A DNA stretch of 64,000 nt from Dryocosmus kuriphilus (lineage: Eukaryota; Arthropoda; Insecta; Hymenoptera; Cynipidae), in contig CM076190.1 of NCBI GenBank assembly GCA_038277395.1, forward strand, positions 235,010,618 to 235,074,617. Reading direction: 5' to 3'. Shown here one piece after another: positions 54,309 through 64,000 of the stretch (position 1 is its first letter; every line of letters begins with the position of its first letter). The position numbers and the translations under genes are program-made. Under the pieces are notes generated by a model that was given only the letters and a program-made list of their open reading frames with translations, was not told the origin of the DNA and did no database searches.

Positions 54309-57044
54309 TACCTCCATCGACCTCAACAAAAGCGTTTGAATCCTTATTATATGGCCTTACTTTAAGGCGTGACTTTTGGAGCCATAAACTATCCATTTCT
54401 GGTGACTTTAATATACCTGAATTGAAGAAATTCTGTGGTTATGGCATACTAGATAGTGAATCGGTATTATTAGCCTCTTTTATGCAATCTTTTGACCTTA
54501 AGCAAAATAATAATATCTTAAATAAGAATGGTCGAATTTTGGATTTAATCTTGTTCAATTCTAACAATATTACCACTAAATGCGAATGTCCAATTATTTC
54601 TGAGAATGCTTACCACCCTGCTTTAACTGTAAGTCTTATTACTCAATCTGGTTCGAGAAAAAGTTAATTTCGCAAATAATATTCTACCAAAAACGTTAAA
54701 TTTTAAAAGAGTAGTTATTATTGGTTTATGTGTTGCTTTGAATGACTTTGACTGGTCGTTTTTGGAAAATGCTGTGTAATTAAACCAGGCTTGGAAGCTT
54801 TTCTATGAAACACTCGTCATGCTATTTAACATCTTAGTTCCTAAATTTAATACTGGTAGAATTAAATTCACTTATCCCCCGTGATTTACAAAAGATACTG
54901 TTGATAAAACTGGCTTAAAAGAAAAGTATAGATCTAAAGTTAATTTAACCAAGGATCCATATTACCAACAACTTTAAAAAACTCTTAAGAAGAAAATAGA
55001 TATTGGTTTGAGCAGTTCGTTTAAACGGTATAACAGTAATATAGAAAGTGGGATTATTGCCAATCCTACCTCCTTTTAGTCTTATTTAAATAAACATAAG
55101 GGCATTATTCTTATTCCAGGGATCATTATATATAACAACGTAGAGCTTCTCAATCCTGTACATATTGTAAATTCTTTTGCCGATCATTTTATGAAAGTTT
55201 ATAATCCGCCTGATCCTGCAGAACCTGATTGGAATGACAAATATCCTGCTCCTATCGAAAGACTATTATTGCCTGGCCATATTAATATAGCTCAAATTGT
55301 AGGATTAAATGATATCAGTATAAGCTCAAGGCAAATTCGGTATGCTATAAAAAAGATCCCTAATAAAGAAACAGCTGGTTCTGATCTGATCCCATCATCC
55401 CTTATTAATAAATGTTCTGAATTTTCGCTTCCTTTATTAAAAATTTTGTTTAATTTTTCCATTCAGATTGGTTATTTTCCTTCCGTTTGAATAACTACCC
55501 GTATATGTCCTGTTTGGAATAAAGGTGACAAATCTCTTATTGTCAACTATAGACCTATATCGGTTTCTTGTGGATTCTCTAAAATATTCGAATTATGAAT
55601 TTATAATTTTATATCTCCTGTTGCTTTTGGCGTTATCCCATTTAATCAGCAGGGATTTATCCCTAGCCGTTCTACTGCTACCAACTTGCTAAGCTTTGCT
55701 ATAAACATTTTTCAATTACTAACTGTATATAATCAAGTTCATGTAATTTACACTGATATTTCTAAAGCATTCAATAAAATGGACCATGCCATATTATTAA
55801 GTAACCTACAAATACTCGATCTACCAGATAATATGATTCGATTATTACACTCTTATTTATCCACCAGGTACACATTTGTCCAGTATTGTTGACACTCTTC
55901 TGTAGAATTTATCCCTGCTTCTGGAGTGCCGCAAGGATCTAACCTTGGACCACTTCTATTCATTATCTATATGAGTGATCTTTCAGCTTATCTCAATTGC
56001 TATCATTATTTTTATGCTGATCTAAAGTTTCCCTATCCTGTCTCTGATAAAACTTCTTGTATGCATCTTCAGGATAATATTAATAGATTTGTTGACTGGT
56101 GCACATCTAATAAGCTTGAAATTAATATTCAGATGTGCAGAATTCTAATTATTTCTCGTTCTCGTAAAAGAGATAAGCTAATTAACTTTTAATACTCAAT
56201 ACAAGGGGTAGTTCTAAGAGAGAGTTTCTGCAATTCTTGACCTTGGAGTTGTAAGTACACAAGATCTCTCTTTCGATTTGCTCGTTGATAATATTGTATC
56301 TAGCGCTGGTAAGTCACTAGGCTTTTTATTTAGAATCTGTAAAAGATTTAAAAATATTTCAACAATGATTACGTTATTTCAAACTTTGGTACGATCTAAG
56401 CTGAAATATTGCTCGGTTGTTTGGACTTCTAATCTCCATAAGTATATCAACCTTTTAGAAGCGTGTCACAAAAGATTTCTGAAATATCTCAATTGGAAAA
56501 AGCTTGGAATTTACTCTCCTCCGGGATCTGATTTGAATATACTCTTCAAACAATGAAATGCTTGGACTCTTCAGGACAGACAAACAATTGTCGGCATTTT
56601 ATATTTGTTTGAATTAATTCGAGGTGTAATTGGCTGCCCTGAACTGTTACATATTATTCCTTTTAATATAGCTACTCGATCCACAAAATCTAGGGATCCA
56701 ATCTACTTAACTTTCAGCTTAAATCCTCGATCGCAAATGTATACCATGTGTTAGGACCTGAATAAAGTGTTTGCCTCTTCTCTTGATGATATAGATCTCT
56801 TCGCTGTATCAGTACATACCTTTTGTAATATATTCTGTGAATTTATTTCTAACTCAGCATCATAATGTATGTATATATGTATATATAACACATAACACTA
56901 TAAGCTCTTCGTTTTTTCTTTTCATAGTTATTATTATACTACTACTATGAATTATTATAGATATAGGTAATATAATGCACTTTTGAAACTCTGTAATTGG
57001 TCTCTGTCTGTTGAGCTTATTCTATCTATCAATAAATAAATAAA

Positions 57045-58050
57045 CTAGTCGGAATATTGCCTAATTCCATAGTGGAAAATTACATATTGAATGATTAGTA
57101 ACTATATATATTTAACAATTAAGAAAAGGTCACGGAAATAGGAAACATGAAAAATTGAAAATTTTAAGCAGAAGAACGCGATTGTGAAACATTTTTACCT
57201 TTATTGAAACAATAAGAGGAGAATATTATGAAATTTGCAAATAGTCTAAGTCGCCTCCATGGACGTTACGTATTTGCGTGTTATTGCTTCAGAATGGAAA
57301 GGTGAAAAATATTTACACGCTTAATTAATTATACCTTACTTCACTCATGCCATAAATAATCTCACAGAATCACCTGGAAATTCTATCGAACACAACAGCT
57401 CACATGAAATTGTAAAAGAATCACAAATTTATTTATGAAATTTTTATCTTTTCTTTCCAATATCCTCATCTATTTTTGCCAGATATTTTAGCAGTTATTA
57501 TAGATATAAAACTTGTGTGATTGAACTATCGCCTTTTTTTGATGATTTTCAAAGAGCGTTTTTTTTTTAGCGAAAAATTAACTTTTGCCTTCAAAAGTCC
57601 ACCATTTCTTAAAAAATCAATATTTTTGCATCTAGTTTTGTTCACTCCCGGGGAAAAAGTGTTTTCTAAAGAATCCCGTTAGTTTTTCTGATTTAGGATG
57701 CTCCAGACTTGAGCAGCTTTACTCAACGCAAAACGCCTTTTCTTGTAACCTTCGTAGATTGGCTATAACTCGATTGTTTGTTACTCTATTATCATGAAAA
57801 AATTCTTGCAGCTTCCTGGAATATATATTATTTGAATGGTGAAAAATTGGTAACAAAATAGATAAACATGCCCTCATAAAAAACCGCAAAATATCGCTCT
57901 TGTTACCCAAAAAGGTAAGGCCCCCCTTAATTTACTTTCATATAAAAGATTTTTTATTATTTTACAATTTCGTTACCAAAATTCTGAAGTATGACTATTT
58001 CAATAGTAGGCCTCTTAGTTACTAATTAAATTATTAAAATTTCCAAGGTC
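57045..58050. repeat. Segmental duplication copy II, right part
   Basis: Aligns with bases 115-400 and 440-560 of the window and with 16,480-16,600 (for example taattccatagtg, aggaaacatgaaaaat, ttctgaagtatgactatttc). About 57,400-57,960 has no partner in copy I and includes a short minus-strand frame without recognisable domain. No gene. Confidence 0.7.
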
Positions 58051-58242
58051 ACTCTTGTTTTTTTAAATGGAAACCCTCATTTTTTATTGTGGATTTGGAA
58101 AGAGCAGGAAGTTTTACCTTCAAGTATGATTTTATCCATAACCATGCTTTTTGCCTTGAACCAGGCTTTCAAGGTCATTTTAAAAATATTTTTTCTAGAA
58201 TTTTTAAAAATTCCAGCCAGAGTAGTGTACCTCCTATCGATC

Positions 58243-58487
58243 CTAGTCAGTTAAGGCAAGGCTAACGATCCCAGTCAGTTAAGGCAAGGCTAACGATCCC
58301 GGCCAGTTAAAGCAAGGAGATGGCCCGACCAGTTAAGGCAAGGCTAAGGATCCCAGTCAGTTAAGGGAAGCAGATGTTCCGTTCAGTTATGGCAGGGCTA
58401 ACGATCCGAGTCAGTTAAGGCAAGGAGATGGTCCGTCCAGTTAAGGCAAGGCTAACAATCCCGGCGAGTTGAGGTAAGGCTTACAAC
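58243..58487. repeat. 28-bp minisatellite
   Basis: About nine units with the core CAGTTAAGGCAAGGCTAACG followed by ATCCCAGT, some units ending aaggagatggcccg instead. It lies directly 3' of the rosa-like transposase stop on the opposite strand. Confidence 0.93.
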
Positions 58488-59490
58488 ATGTGCTCAAAAT
58501 TTTCTGCACCAAAATCCTGGCAAATTCCTAGACGGACATAAAAATTTTCTTTCGCACTCCTTATCATATCAGGTGTAATATCAGTGCAAGCATTGACTAT
58601 TTCTTGTCTTAGATCTTCCAAATCTCGTCGCTTAGTAACGTACACTTTATTTCTTATGTAGCGCCAAAGAAAAATGTGAAGTGGAGTCAGATCAAGGGAA
58701 CTAGCTGGCCACTCAATAGTTACTCTGCGACCTATCCAACGATTACTAAATACTACGTTTAGGTAGTTTCTCACGATCCCTGAAAATGAGCAAGTGCACC
58801 ATCATGCTATTACCAAACTTCATTAGAATCATCACCAGTTCTTTCCTGAATCGCTAGGACTATTCGCTCCTACAGTAGTTCTAGATATCTTGGTCCATCT
58901 ATATCTCCGTTAATGAAAGAAGGTCCAACAGTTCGATACCTAAAAGTATCTGCCTAAAAGTTCAATTTTTGCGGGTATTGCGTGTGATATTCTCGTAGAC
59001 AATGAGGATTTTCATTGATCCAAAATCTGCAATTGTGGCGATTAACTTCACTGTTAAGTTGAAATGTTGAGTCGTCTGAAAAGACGACGATTGACTGAAA
59101 ATTAGGATTCTGAACAATTCTTTCCATCATGTTCTCACAAAATTCAACTCGGCGGTCAAAATCATCTTCATCTATTTCTTGATGAAGGTATATTTTATAA
59201 GGGTGAAATTTAATGATCCTTAAATTACTAAAAATTGACACTCGATTAATTTGAAGCTGTTGAGAGGCCTTCCTATGAGTTAACGATGCAGATATTCGAA
59301 AATAGGCTGGGCCACTCTCATTTGCCGCTCTTCTGAGGTTTCAGTTTTTGGTCTTCCAGATTTTGGACGGTTCTTATTAGTCCCGGTTTCTTCAAATCTC
59401 CTGATAGTTTTAGAGACAGTGGATTTGTTAGTTCTTGTTAAGCCTTCTCGAAATGTTTCATTAAATAGCTGCCTACTTCGTCATACGACC
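58481..59490 (-). pseudogene. Rosa-like (DD41D) Tc1/mariner transposase
   Basis: Minus-strand pieces in order: KSTVSKTIRRFEETGTNKNR and PKSGRPKTETSEERQ (HTH and GRP linker, near 59,360), LRIIKFHPYKIYLHQEIDED, DRRVEFCENMMERI, SIVVFSDDSTFQLN with the first Asp, RHNCRFWINENPHCLRE, HDGALAHFQ with the second Asp (about 58,815), a frameshift, GIVRNYLNVVFSNRWIG, EWPASSLDLTPLHIFLW and KVYVTKRRDLEDLRQEIVNA. The third catalytic Asp of the DLTPLDFFLW block is His here. Counting across the frameshift, 41 residues separate the second Asp and this position, as in DD41D (rosa) elements. Inactive. Confidence 0.8.
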
Positions 59491-59539
59491 TACAGTGGTA
59501 AAAGAAAGGAATAAAATAACAAATTTCAAAGACTCCCAG

Positions 59540-59780
59540 AAAGAACTATTAAGAAACAGCAATTGCGCTCCCCAAAAAAATAACTACACTAACTATCCTG
59601 AAAAGGACTGCTAGAGGTGCTAAAGCAGCAAATGTAACTTTTTTTCGAATATCCTAAAAAGGAGTATTGAGAAGCAGCAACTGCGCCAGAAAAAATAAAC
59701 TCCACTATCTATCCTGAAAAAGGATGCTAGAGAGGTCAAAGCAGCAAAAGTATCTGTTTTTAAATTATCCTCAAAAGGCA
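59540..59780. repeat. ~110-bp tandem duplication
   Basis: Two diverged units share agaa.cagcaa.tgcgcc, tatcctgaaaa and tgctagag. No frame of interest. Confidence 0.7.
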
Positions 59781-60090
59781 TACTTTAGAGTACTTTACAC
59801 GGTTGGCGGACAAGATTTTGAAAAAGCCAACCAATTTACGCCAAATTTGATGTAAAAGTTGGGCTTCCTATTAAAAAAAATTGAAAGTGGTTCCCATTTG
59901 AAAAAACAAGTTTTACTTTGGAATGACTTTGAAGATCATGGTCGAGAACATGGTCGAGAACATGGTCAATGTCATACTTGAACGTAAAATTTCCTGCTCT
60001 TCCAAATCCGCAATAAAAAATGTGGCTTCCCATTTAAAAAATTGAATTTAACCTTGATATGACCTTCAAGGTAATGGTCGACGTCAAACC

Positions 60091-60785
60091 GAGGTAGCCA
60101 TTGAATAGCCAGGGAAAAGTCATAAAACTTTTCTATTTAATATTTTTCAAAAGAAATTCATTCCTGATAAGTTATACAGCGTTTTCCTTATTTTTGTGCC
60201 ATCCAGTATAATTGATAAATAAAAAAATTCTCATTCAATAAAACTTAAGAATAATTATATGGAGAATTATCTTTCCTTGTCTTCATTCACGTTCAAGACG
60301 AGTTTCGACGCTAAAATTCGATTTCCTCATGTTGTTTGATACATGTGACAATTAAATATCTTTTTGCCCTTTTATATTTAGAAATTTTTGAAACAGAAAT
60401 GGGCCCATAGTGTTCGAGTACATAAAGAAAAAGAAATAGTTTTTTTGAACATAAATCGTTTATTTTTTCCTTATTGTTAACGTTCTTCTGTTGAATACAG
60501 ATTTAATAACACGTTGAATAAAAGTTATAAGCGCCAATTCTTCACCATTTAGTAAAATAAATATATAATCTTCAGGCTTTTGAGTGTAACTACGCCCCCT
60601 ATGAACAAGGGGAACAGTGCATCTGAACCAACTTTAATCGACAGGTCTTTGTGTATGAGATTTTATTATTGGCTGTAGCTGCCTGACATCCTACGAACTC
60701 TTTAAGACCAAAACCAAAAAATCGCGCGGGCGCATTTTGAAAAAAGTTGTTTTTCTATTTTTTTGTAATGCAAAATAAATTTTTC
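60091..60785. repeat. Segmental duplication copy II, continued
   Basis: Bases 60,280-60,620 align with 1,020-1,060, 19,850-20,170 and 24,950-25,130 (cattcacgttcaaga, acagatttaataa, aagcgccaattctt). No gene recognised. Confidence 0.55.
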
Positions 60786-60787
60786 CG

Positions 60788-62245
60788 CACCAAAAAAAAA
60801 AAGTTGTATGTGCGAAAGATAAATCTAAGATATCTATACGTTTTTGAGGTCGCTGAGTCCGAATCCGAGGTCCGTTTGACCCAGTCAGGTCATGATCAAG
60901 GTCAGGTGAATGTCATATTCGGAAAATGCATTGCAAAGAAAGTAAAAAACTAGAATGATACGTTTTTGGGGTCGCTGAGTCCGAATCCGAGGTCAGTTTG
61001 ACCCAGTTAGGTCATGATCAAAGTCAGGTGAAGGTCAAATTCGGAAAATGCATTGCATAGAAAGTAAGAAACTACGGTGATACGTTTCTGGGGTCGCTGA
61101 GTCCGAACCTGAGGTCCGTTTGACCCAGTCAGGCCATGATGAAGGTCAGGTGAAGGTCAAATTCGGAAAATGTATTGCAAACAAAGTAAGAAACTACACT
61201 GGTACGTTTCTGGTGTCGCTGAGTCCGAACCTGAGGTCCGTTTGACCCAGTCAGGCCATGATCAAGGACAGGTGAAGGTCAAATTCGGAAAATGCATTGC
61301 AATATGTTCCAGATTTAATTTGTTAACTTAAGTTATTTCAAATTATATATTCCACAGCCCTAAAATGTAAAATTATTTATTCCATACTTTAAAAGAGCAT
61401 CAGATCAGGAGCAGACTTGTTCGTCTGCGATAATCACTCTTGCAGTGATAATATTAGAAATCCTGCTACCTCAGAATATGCTATAGATGGTGACACTGCC
61501 CGAAAAGGGATGCGTGGCATGATCCAACTTACAATGTCCTGAGGTATCGAAGCCAGCGGAGGCGCGCTGCTCTGCAGGGAGGCGTTACGGGGTTTACTTT
61601 GTTTGCACTGCATTTGCTCAATTTGACCTTCACCTGGCCCAGACCTGAACCTATCCGGGTCAAGTAAATCTCGGATCCAGATTTGGCGACCCCAAAAACG
61701 TATCAGTGTAGTCTTTTACTTTGATTACAATGCATTTTCCGAATTTGACCTCCACCTGACCTTGATCATGACCTGACTAGGTCAAACTGACCTCGGATTC
61801 GGACTCAGCGACAGCAGGAACGTATCACTGTAGTTTCTTACTTTCTTTGCAATGCATTTTCCGAATTTGACCTTCACCTGACCCTGACCATGACCTGACT
61901 GGGTCAAACTGACCTCGGATTCTGACTCAGCGACCCCAAAAACGTATTAGTGCACTTTCTTACTTTGTTTGCAATGCATTTTCCGAATTTGAACTTCACC
62001 TGACCTTGATCATAACGTTACTGGGTCAAACGGACCTCGGATTCAGACTCAGCAACCTCAACAACGTATAGATATCTTAGATTTATCTTTCGCACATACA
62101 AATTTTTTCTTCGCATTTTCCGAATTTGACCTTCACCTGACCTTGATCATGACCTGACTGGGTCAAACGGACCTCGGATTCGGACTCAGCGACCTCCAAA
62201 ACATATAGATACCTTAGATTTATCTTTCGCACATACAACTTTTTT
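60788..62245. mobile_element. Fold-back-like element of 121-bp units
   Basis: The left arm (60,788-61,310) has about four direct units of 121 bp; the right arm (61,615-62,245) has about five inverted ones. Unit landmarks are gtcgctgagtccgaatccga, ggtcatgatcaaggtcaggt and aaattcggaaaatgcattgc. Both outer ends carry aaagttgtatgtgcgaaaga followed by taaatctaag. A second copy of that end sequence lies inside the right arm at 62,059-62,106. The central 300 bp is unique. No transposase frame. Confidence 0.88.
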
Positions 62246-62339
62246 TTCGTGGGGCTGTGTAATGAAAATCGTGAGAAGGTCTGCTTATTTTGTTTAAAAA
62301 ACAAAAGTCGATGCAACAATAATAAATTTGCGAAGATAT

Positions 62340-62653
62340 TTTCAAAAGCAGAAGTTGAAGTAATGATATCTTCGAATATAGTGCAACTGACGAGCGACTG
62401 ATAAATGCTGTTTGTAGTATAAGTTTAAGAAATTCATACCGATTAAACAAAGCTGGTTCTCTGAAGACCATAGATCTGCTGGATTTATCACAGTTTTATG
62501 CGTTAAAATTTGGTACCAGATCGACAAGTCTGCTACCATGTGAATGTAAAATTTGTTATACTACACGAGAGTCATTATTCAAAAATTGCACAGAAGGGAA
62601 TGTGTCCACTCTTCGAAGGAATTCTAGTGCTAACATTTTGAAACCAATCAACG
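62340..62653 (+). pseudogene. Unassigned repeat-type gene, upstream exon
   Basis: A frame open from about 62,365 to 62,653 reads TDERLINAVCSISLRNSYRL, LDLSQFYALKFGTRSTSLLP and CECKICYTTRESLFKNC, then ends in N at a donor CG/GTATGT. The C-x-C-x2-C spacing suggests a metal-binding site continued by the next exon. The true 5' end is unclear: an AG at about 62,352 could be an acceptor and the fold-back element lies just upstream. See the next feature for the whole gene. Confidence 0.55.
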
Positions 62654-62736
62654 GTATGTAAAGAAATCTTTTAAATGTATTAGGAATAAATAACATAATA
62701 GAGCAGAGCAAAAAAAAATAAAAATGTTCCTTGCAG
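62654..62736 (+). other. 83-bp intron
   Basis: Donor acg/GTATGTAAAG and acceptor ttccttgcag/ATAACC. Removal joins K-P-I-N to D-N-R-K-S-K-P-G in phase 1, restoring a Cys-rich protein. Confidence 0.75.
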
Positions 62737-64000
62737 ATAACCGCAAGTCGAAGCCCGGAGAACTGTGCAATCGCTGCTTCACATTAATCGCACAAGGTGA
62801 ATTTCACAAGTGCACTACTTCCACCCGCTTCGAAAAGCTGAAGTCGACGGTTGCAGCAATCAATTCTAAAAGAGAAAGATCAAATTATTTCCTCTGTTTT
62901 GAAAGAAAAAGTCGGCAAAGTTACGAAAAGTTGCACGATGGCTCTTTCACAGCGTGCTGGTAAGCGCTTGCGAATCTCCGTCAGACCCCAGAATGAAAAA
63001 GTGGATAGAAAATCAATAATTTCTATCGCTGACATGCAGAAGATTCAGAAAAGCTTCAATCCTACTCAAAATACAACTATTGGAATCGGATCACTGATTT
63101 GTGTGGCAGGTGCTAATAGAAAAGCAATTTCACCTAATTTAAGAGAAGAACTTTCTGCTGCTATTCACTGCTTAGACAATATTTTTGAAGTGACGTTGTT
63201 CAATTTCAAAATGATTAAGACCAACAATGATTCAGATGCTAAACAAAATGTTGGTTATTGCAACAATTTCGATGGCTTAATTGAATACGTCAAAGAAAAG
63301 CGTCAAGTTTCTCGAGTTTCTCGAGTTTGTCGAAGGTGGTGGAGATTTCCAAAATCTTTGCTTGTCAGTACAATCAACTGAAGAGGACTTGGATTTTGAC
63401 TGTTTTCGCCAGAAGTACAAAGAAGGTGTCGCCTTTAAACGATTTCGAGATTCTGAGGTGAAGAGGCTTTTCATTCTTGGTCTAGCAGAGTTTTCTCAAG
63501 AAAACTACGAAAATGTGTCTCAGTTGTGGTCTGCAATTAATATAAACAAGTTTGAAGGTACTATTGCAACTGATTTGAAGCTTGCAAATATCATGACTGG
63601 CATAATGTTTCATAGTACCTCTTTTGCTTGCACGTTGTATGTTGGAGAACAAAATTATCTTAGCGAATGTGCTGATTTTCGAACCATTGGCAACATATTA
63701 AAGAATTACTTTAATTAGCCTGATGCAGGAGGAGACAAAAATCGGCTAAGAATTACATGGACTGCGTTCATGCACCAGTTTTCAAAGGCAACTCTGATAC
63801 ACTTATTTTAGATATCATTCCACCCCGTCAACTTCATTTGATGCTGGGTGTGGTTAACACTCTGTTCAACCACATGCTTGAGGAATTTGATGAAGAAACC
63901 TTAGCATGGGCAAAATCTTGTTACGTTGAACGCAAGGTTACCAATAGTGGCACAGGATTCAATGACAATTCCCGCAAAAGGTTATTGGATAAACTGGATA
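62737..64000 (+). pseudogene. Unassigned repeat-type gene, main exon (runs off window)
   Basis: The exon begins KSKPGELCNRCFTLIAQGEF followed by HKC, a second Cys/His cluster. A frameshift near 62,870 leads to SQRAGKRLRISV and NLREELSAAIHCLDNIFEVT; a second near 63,310, at a tandem tttctcgag duplication, leads to FVEGGGDFQNLCLSV and DSEVKRLFILGLAEFSQENY. A TAG at 63,716 and another shift lead to LDIIPPRQLHLMLGVVNTLF and NDNSRKRLLDKLD at the window edge. I recall uncharacterised arthropod and cnidarian repeat proteins with the same blocks (DGGGGF-like, PP-ELHLL, GN-SRKLL), probably a mobile-element family. No certain catalytic residues; three lesions make this copy a pseudogene. Confidence 0.6.

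Larger units (their letters stand above)
52880..56560 (+). pseudogene. LINE ORF2: endonuclease and reverse transcriptase, broken
   Basis: The endonuclease nicks the target and the reverse transcriptase primes on it. Endonuclease pieces: DIDIVGAKAYIASQCYIILA before the mariner (to 53,078) and IPPSTSTKAFESLLYGL, SGDFNIPEL after it (54,309 onward), GDFN being the conserved metal-binding block. Reverse transcriptase pieces from 55,191: KKIPNKETAGSDLIPSSLIN, VIYTDISKAFNKMDHAILLS (motif A), SGVPQGSNLGPLLFIIYMSD and YADLKFPYPV. The last should read YADDLK; one catalytic Asp codon is missing. Thumb sequence continues to 56,556. Many stops and frame changes. Confidence 0.85.
52073..57044 (+). mobile_element. 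CR1/Jockey-like LINE, decayed, with nested mariner
   Basis: A non-LTR retrotransposon with ORF1, endonuclease, reverse transcriptase and a 3' end of aataaataaataaa. Comparison with copy I at the window start shows the pre-insertion sequence; a few target bases (taattcg) are missing rather than duplicated. Length without the mariner is about 3.74 kb, close to full length for such elements. All ORFs carry stops and frameshifts. Confidence 0.85.
58055..60090. mobile_element. Insertion bounded by ~160-bp inverted repeats
   Basis: 58,055-58,200 and the reverse complement of 59,905-60,075 share tttttaaatggaa.cc, ttttttattg.ggatttgga, agagcaggaa.ttttac and ttcaagtatga blocks. Between them are a 28-bp array, a rosa-like transposase pseudogene and a ~110-bp tandem duplication. 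Whether the inverted ends belong to the transposase is unproven; they could be a separate fold-back element hit by it. Confidence 0.5.

Overview
This is a eukaryotic, AT-rich genomic window, almost certainly from an arthropod and most likely an insect. Split genes with GT-AG introns, tRNA-derived SINEs, a gypsy-type LTR retrotransposon, R1-, I- and CR1/Jockey-like LINE pieces, Tc1, mariner and rosa-like elements, hAT relatives, a Transib/RAG1-like pseudogene and a KRBA2-like integrase element all point that way. No rRNA gene, true tRNA gene, CRISPR array or bacterial operon is visible. The order and species cannot be fixed from the sequence alone.

Under the transposons lies a tandemly duplicated minus-strand gene family that I do not recognise. 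Exon 1 is always 55 nt and encodes a signal peptide beginning MNIV; it ends in phase 1 at a good splice donor. Copies sit at 35,437-35,491 (B), 22,092-22,146 (C) and 15,987-16,041 (A, with its ATG changed to CTG). Phase-1 exons 2 lie at 27,726-27,875 (B) and near 13,761 (A). Phase-1 exons 3 lie at 26,190-26,509 (B) and 5,718-5,873 (A). Intron 1 of each unit carries a 32-bp minisatellite (about 14.7-15.3, 20.5-21.3 and 28.9-29.4 kb). Copy B looks most intact; A is broken by a lost start codon, several insertions and truncation of exon 3; C keeps only exon 1 and intron sequence.

Layout: 0-3 kb, segmental-duplication copy without a recognised gene. 3.6-5.7 kb, Tc1 element, mariner end and hAT/ZBED fragment. 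5.7-16 kb, decayed gene A with an R1-clade LINE (6.2-8.2 kb), a non-autonomous hAT holding a 170-bp satellite (9.5-11.6 kb) and a small TIR element (12.5-13.3 kb). 16.8-19.5 kb, KRBA2-like integrase element with a 144-bp-arm palindrome at its 5' end. 20.5-24.7 kb, remnant unit C, an R1-clade LINE 3' end and a CTACT microsatellite. 25.9-35.5 kb, gene B, whose first intron holds a roughly 5.5-kb insertion with inverted ends and a Transib-like pseudogene. 35.7-36.0 kb, a long hairpin.

36.4-51.4 kb is one large TIR-bounded element (ends CAGGGTGTCCCAGACTC) carrying 152-bp tandem repeats. It was itself hit by two tRNA-SINEs, an I-like LINE and a complete 9.65-kb gypsy element, whose 5' LTR was then split by a Tc1 copy. 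52.1-57.0 kb is a CR1/Jockey-like LINE with a nested mariner, inserted in a second copy of the sequence at the window start. 58-60 kb holds a 28-bp array and a rosa-like (DD41D) transposase. 60.8-62.2 kb is a fold-back element of 121-bp units. 62.3-64 kb is the spliced but frameshifted 5' part of an unassigned repeat-type gene running off the window.

Target-site duplications, paired empty and filled sites and nesting make the relative order of many insertions readable directly from the sequence.
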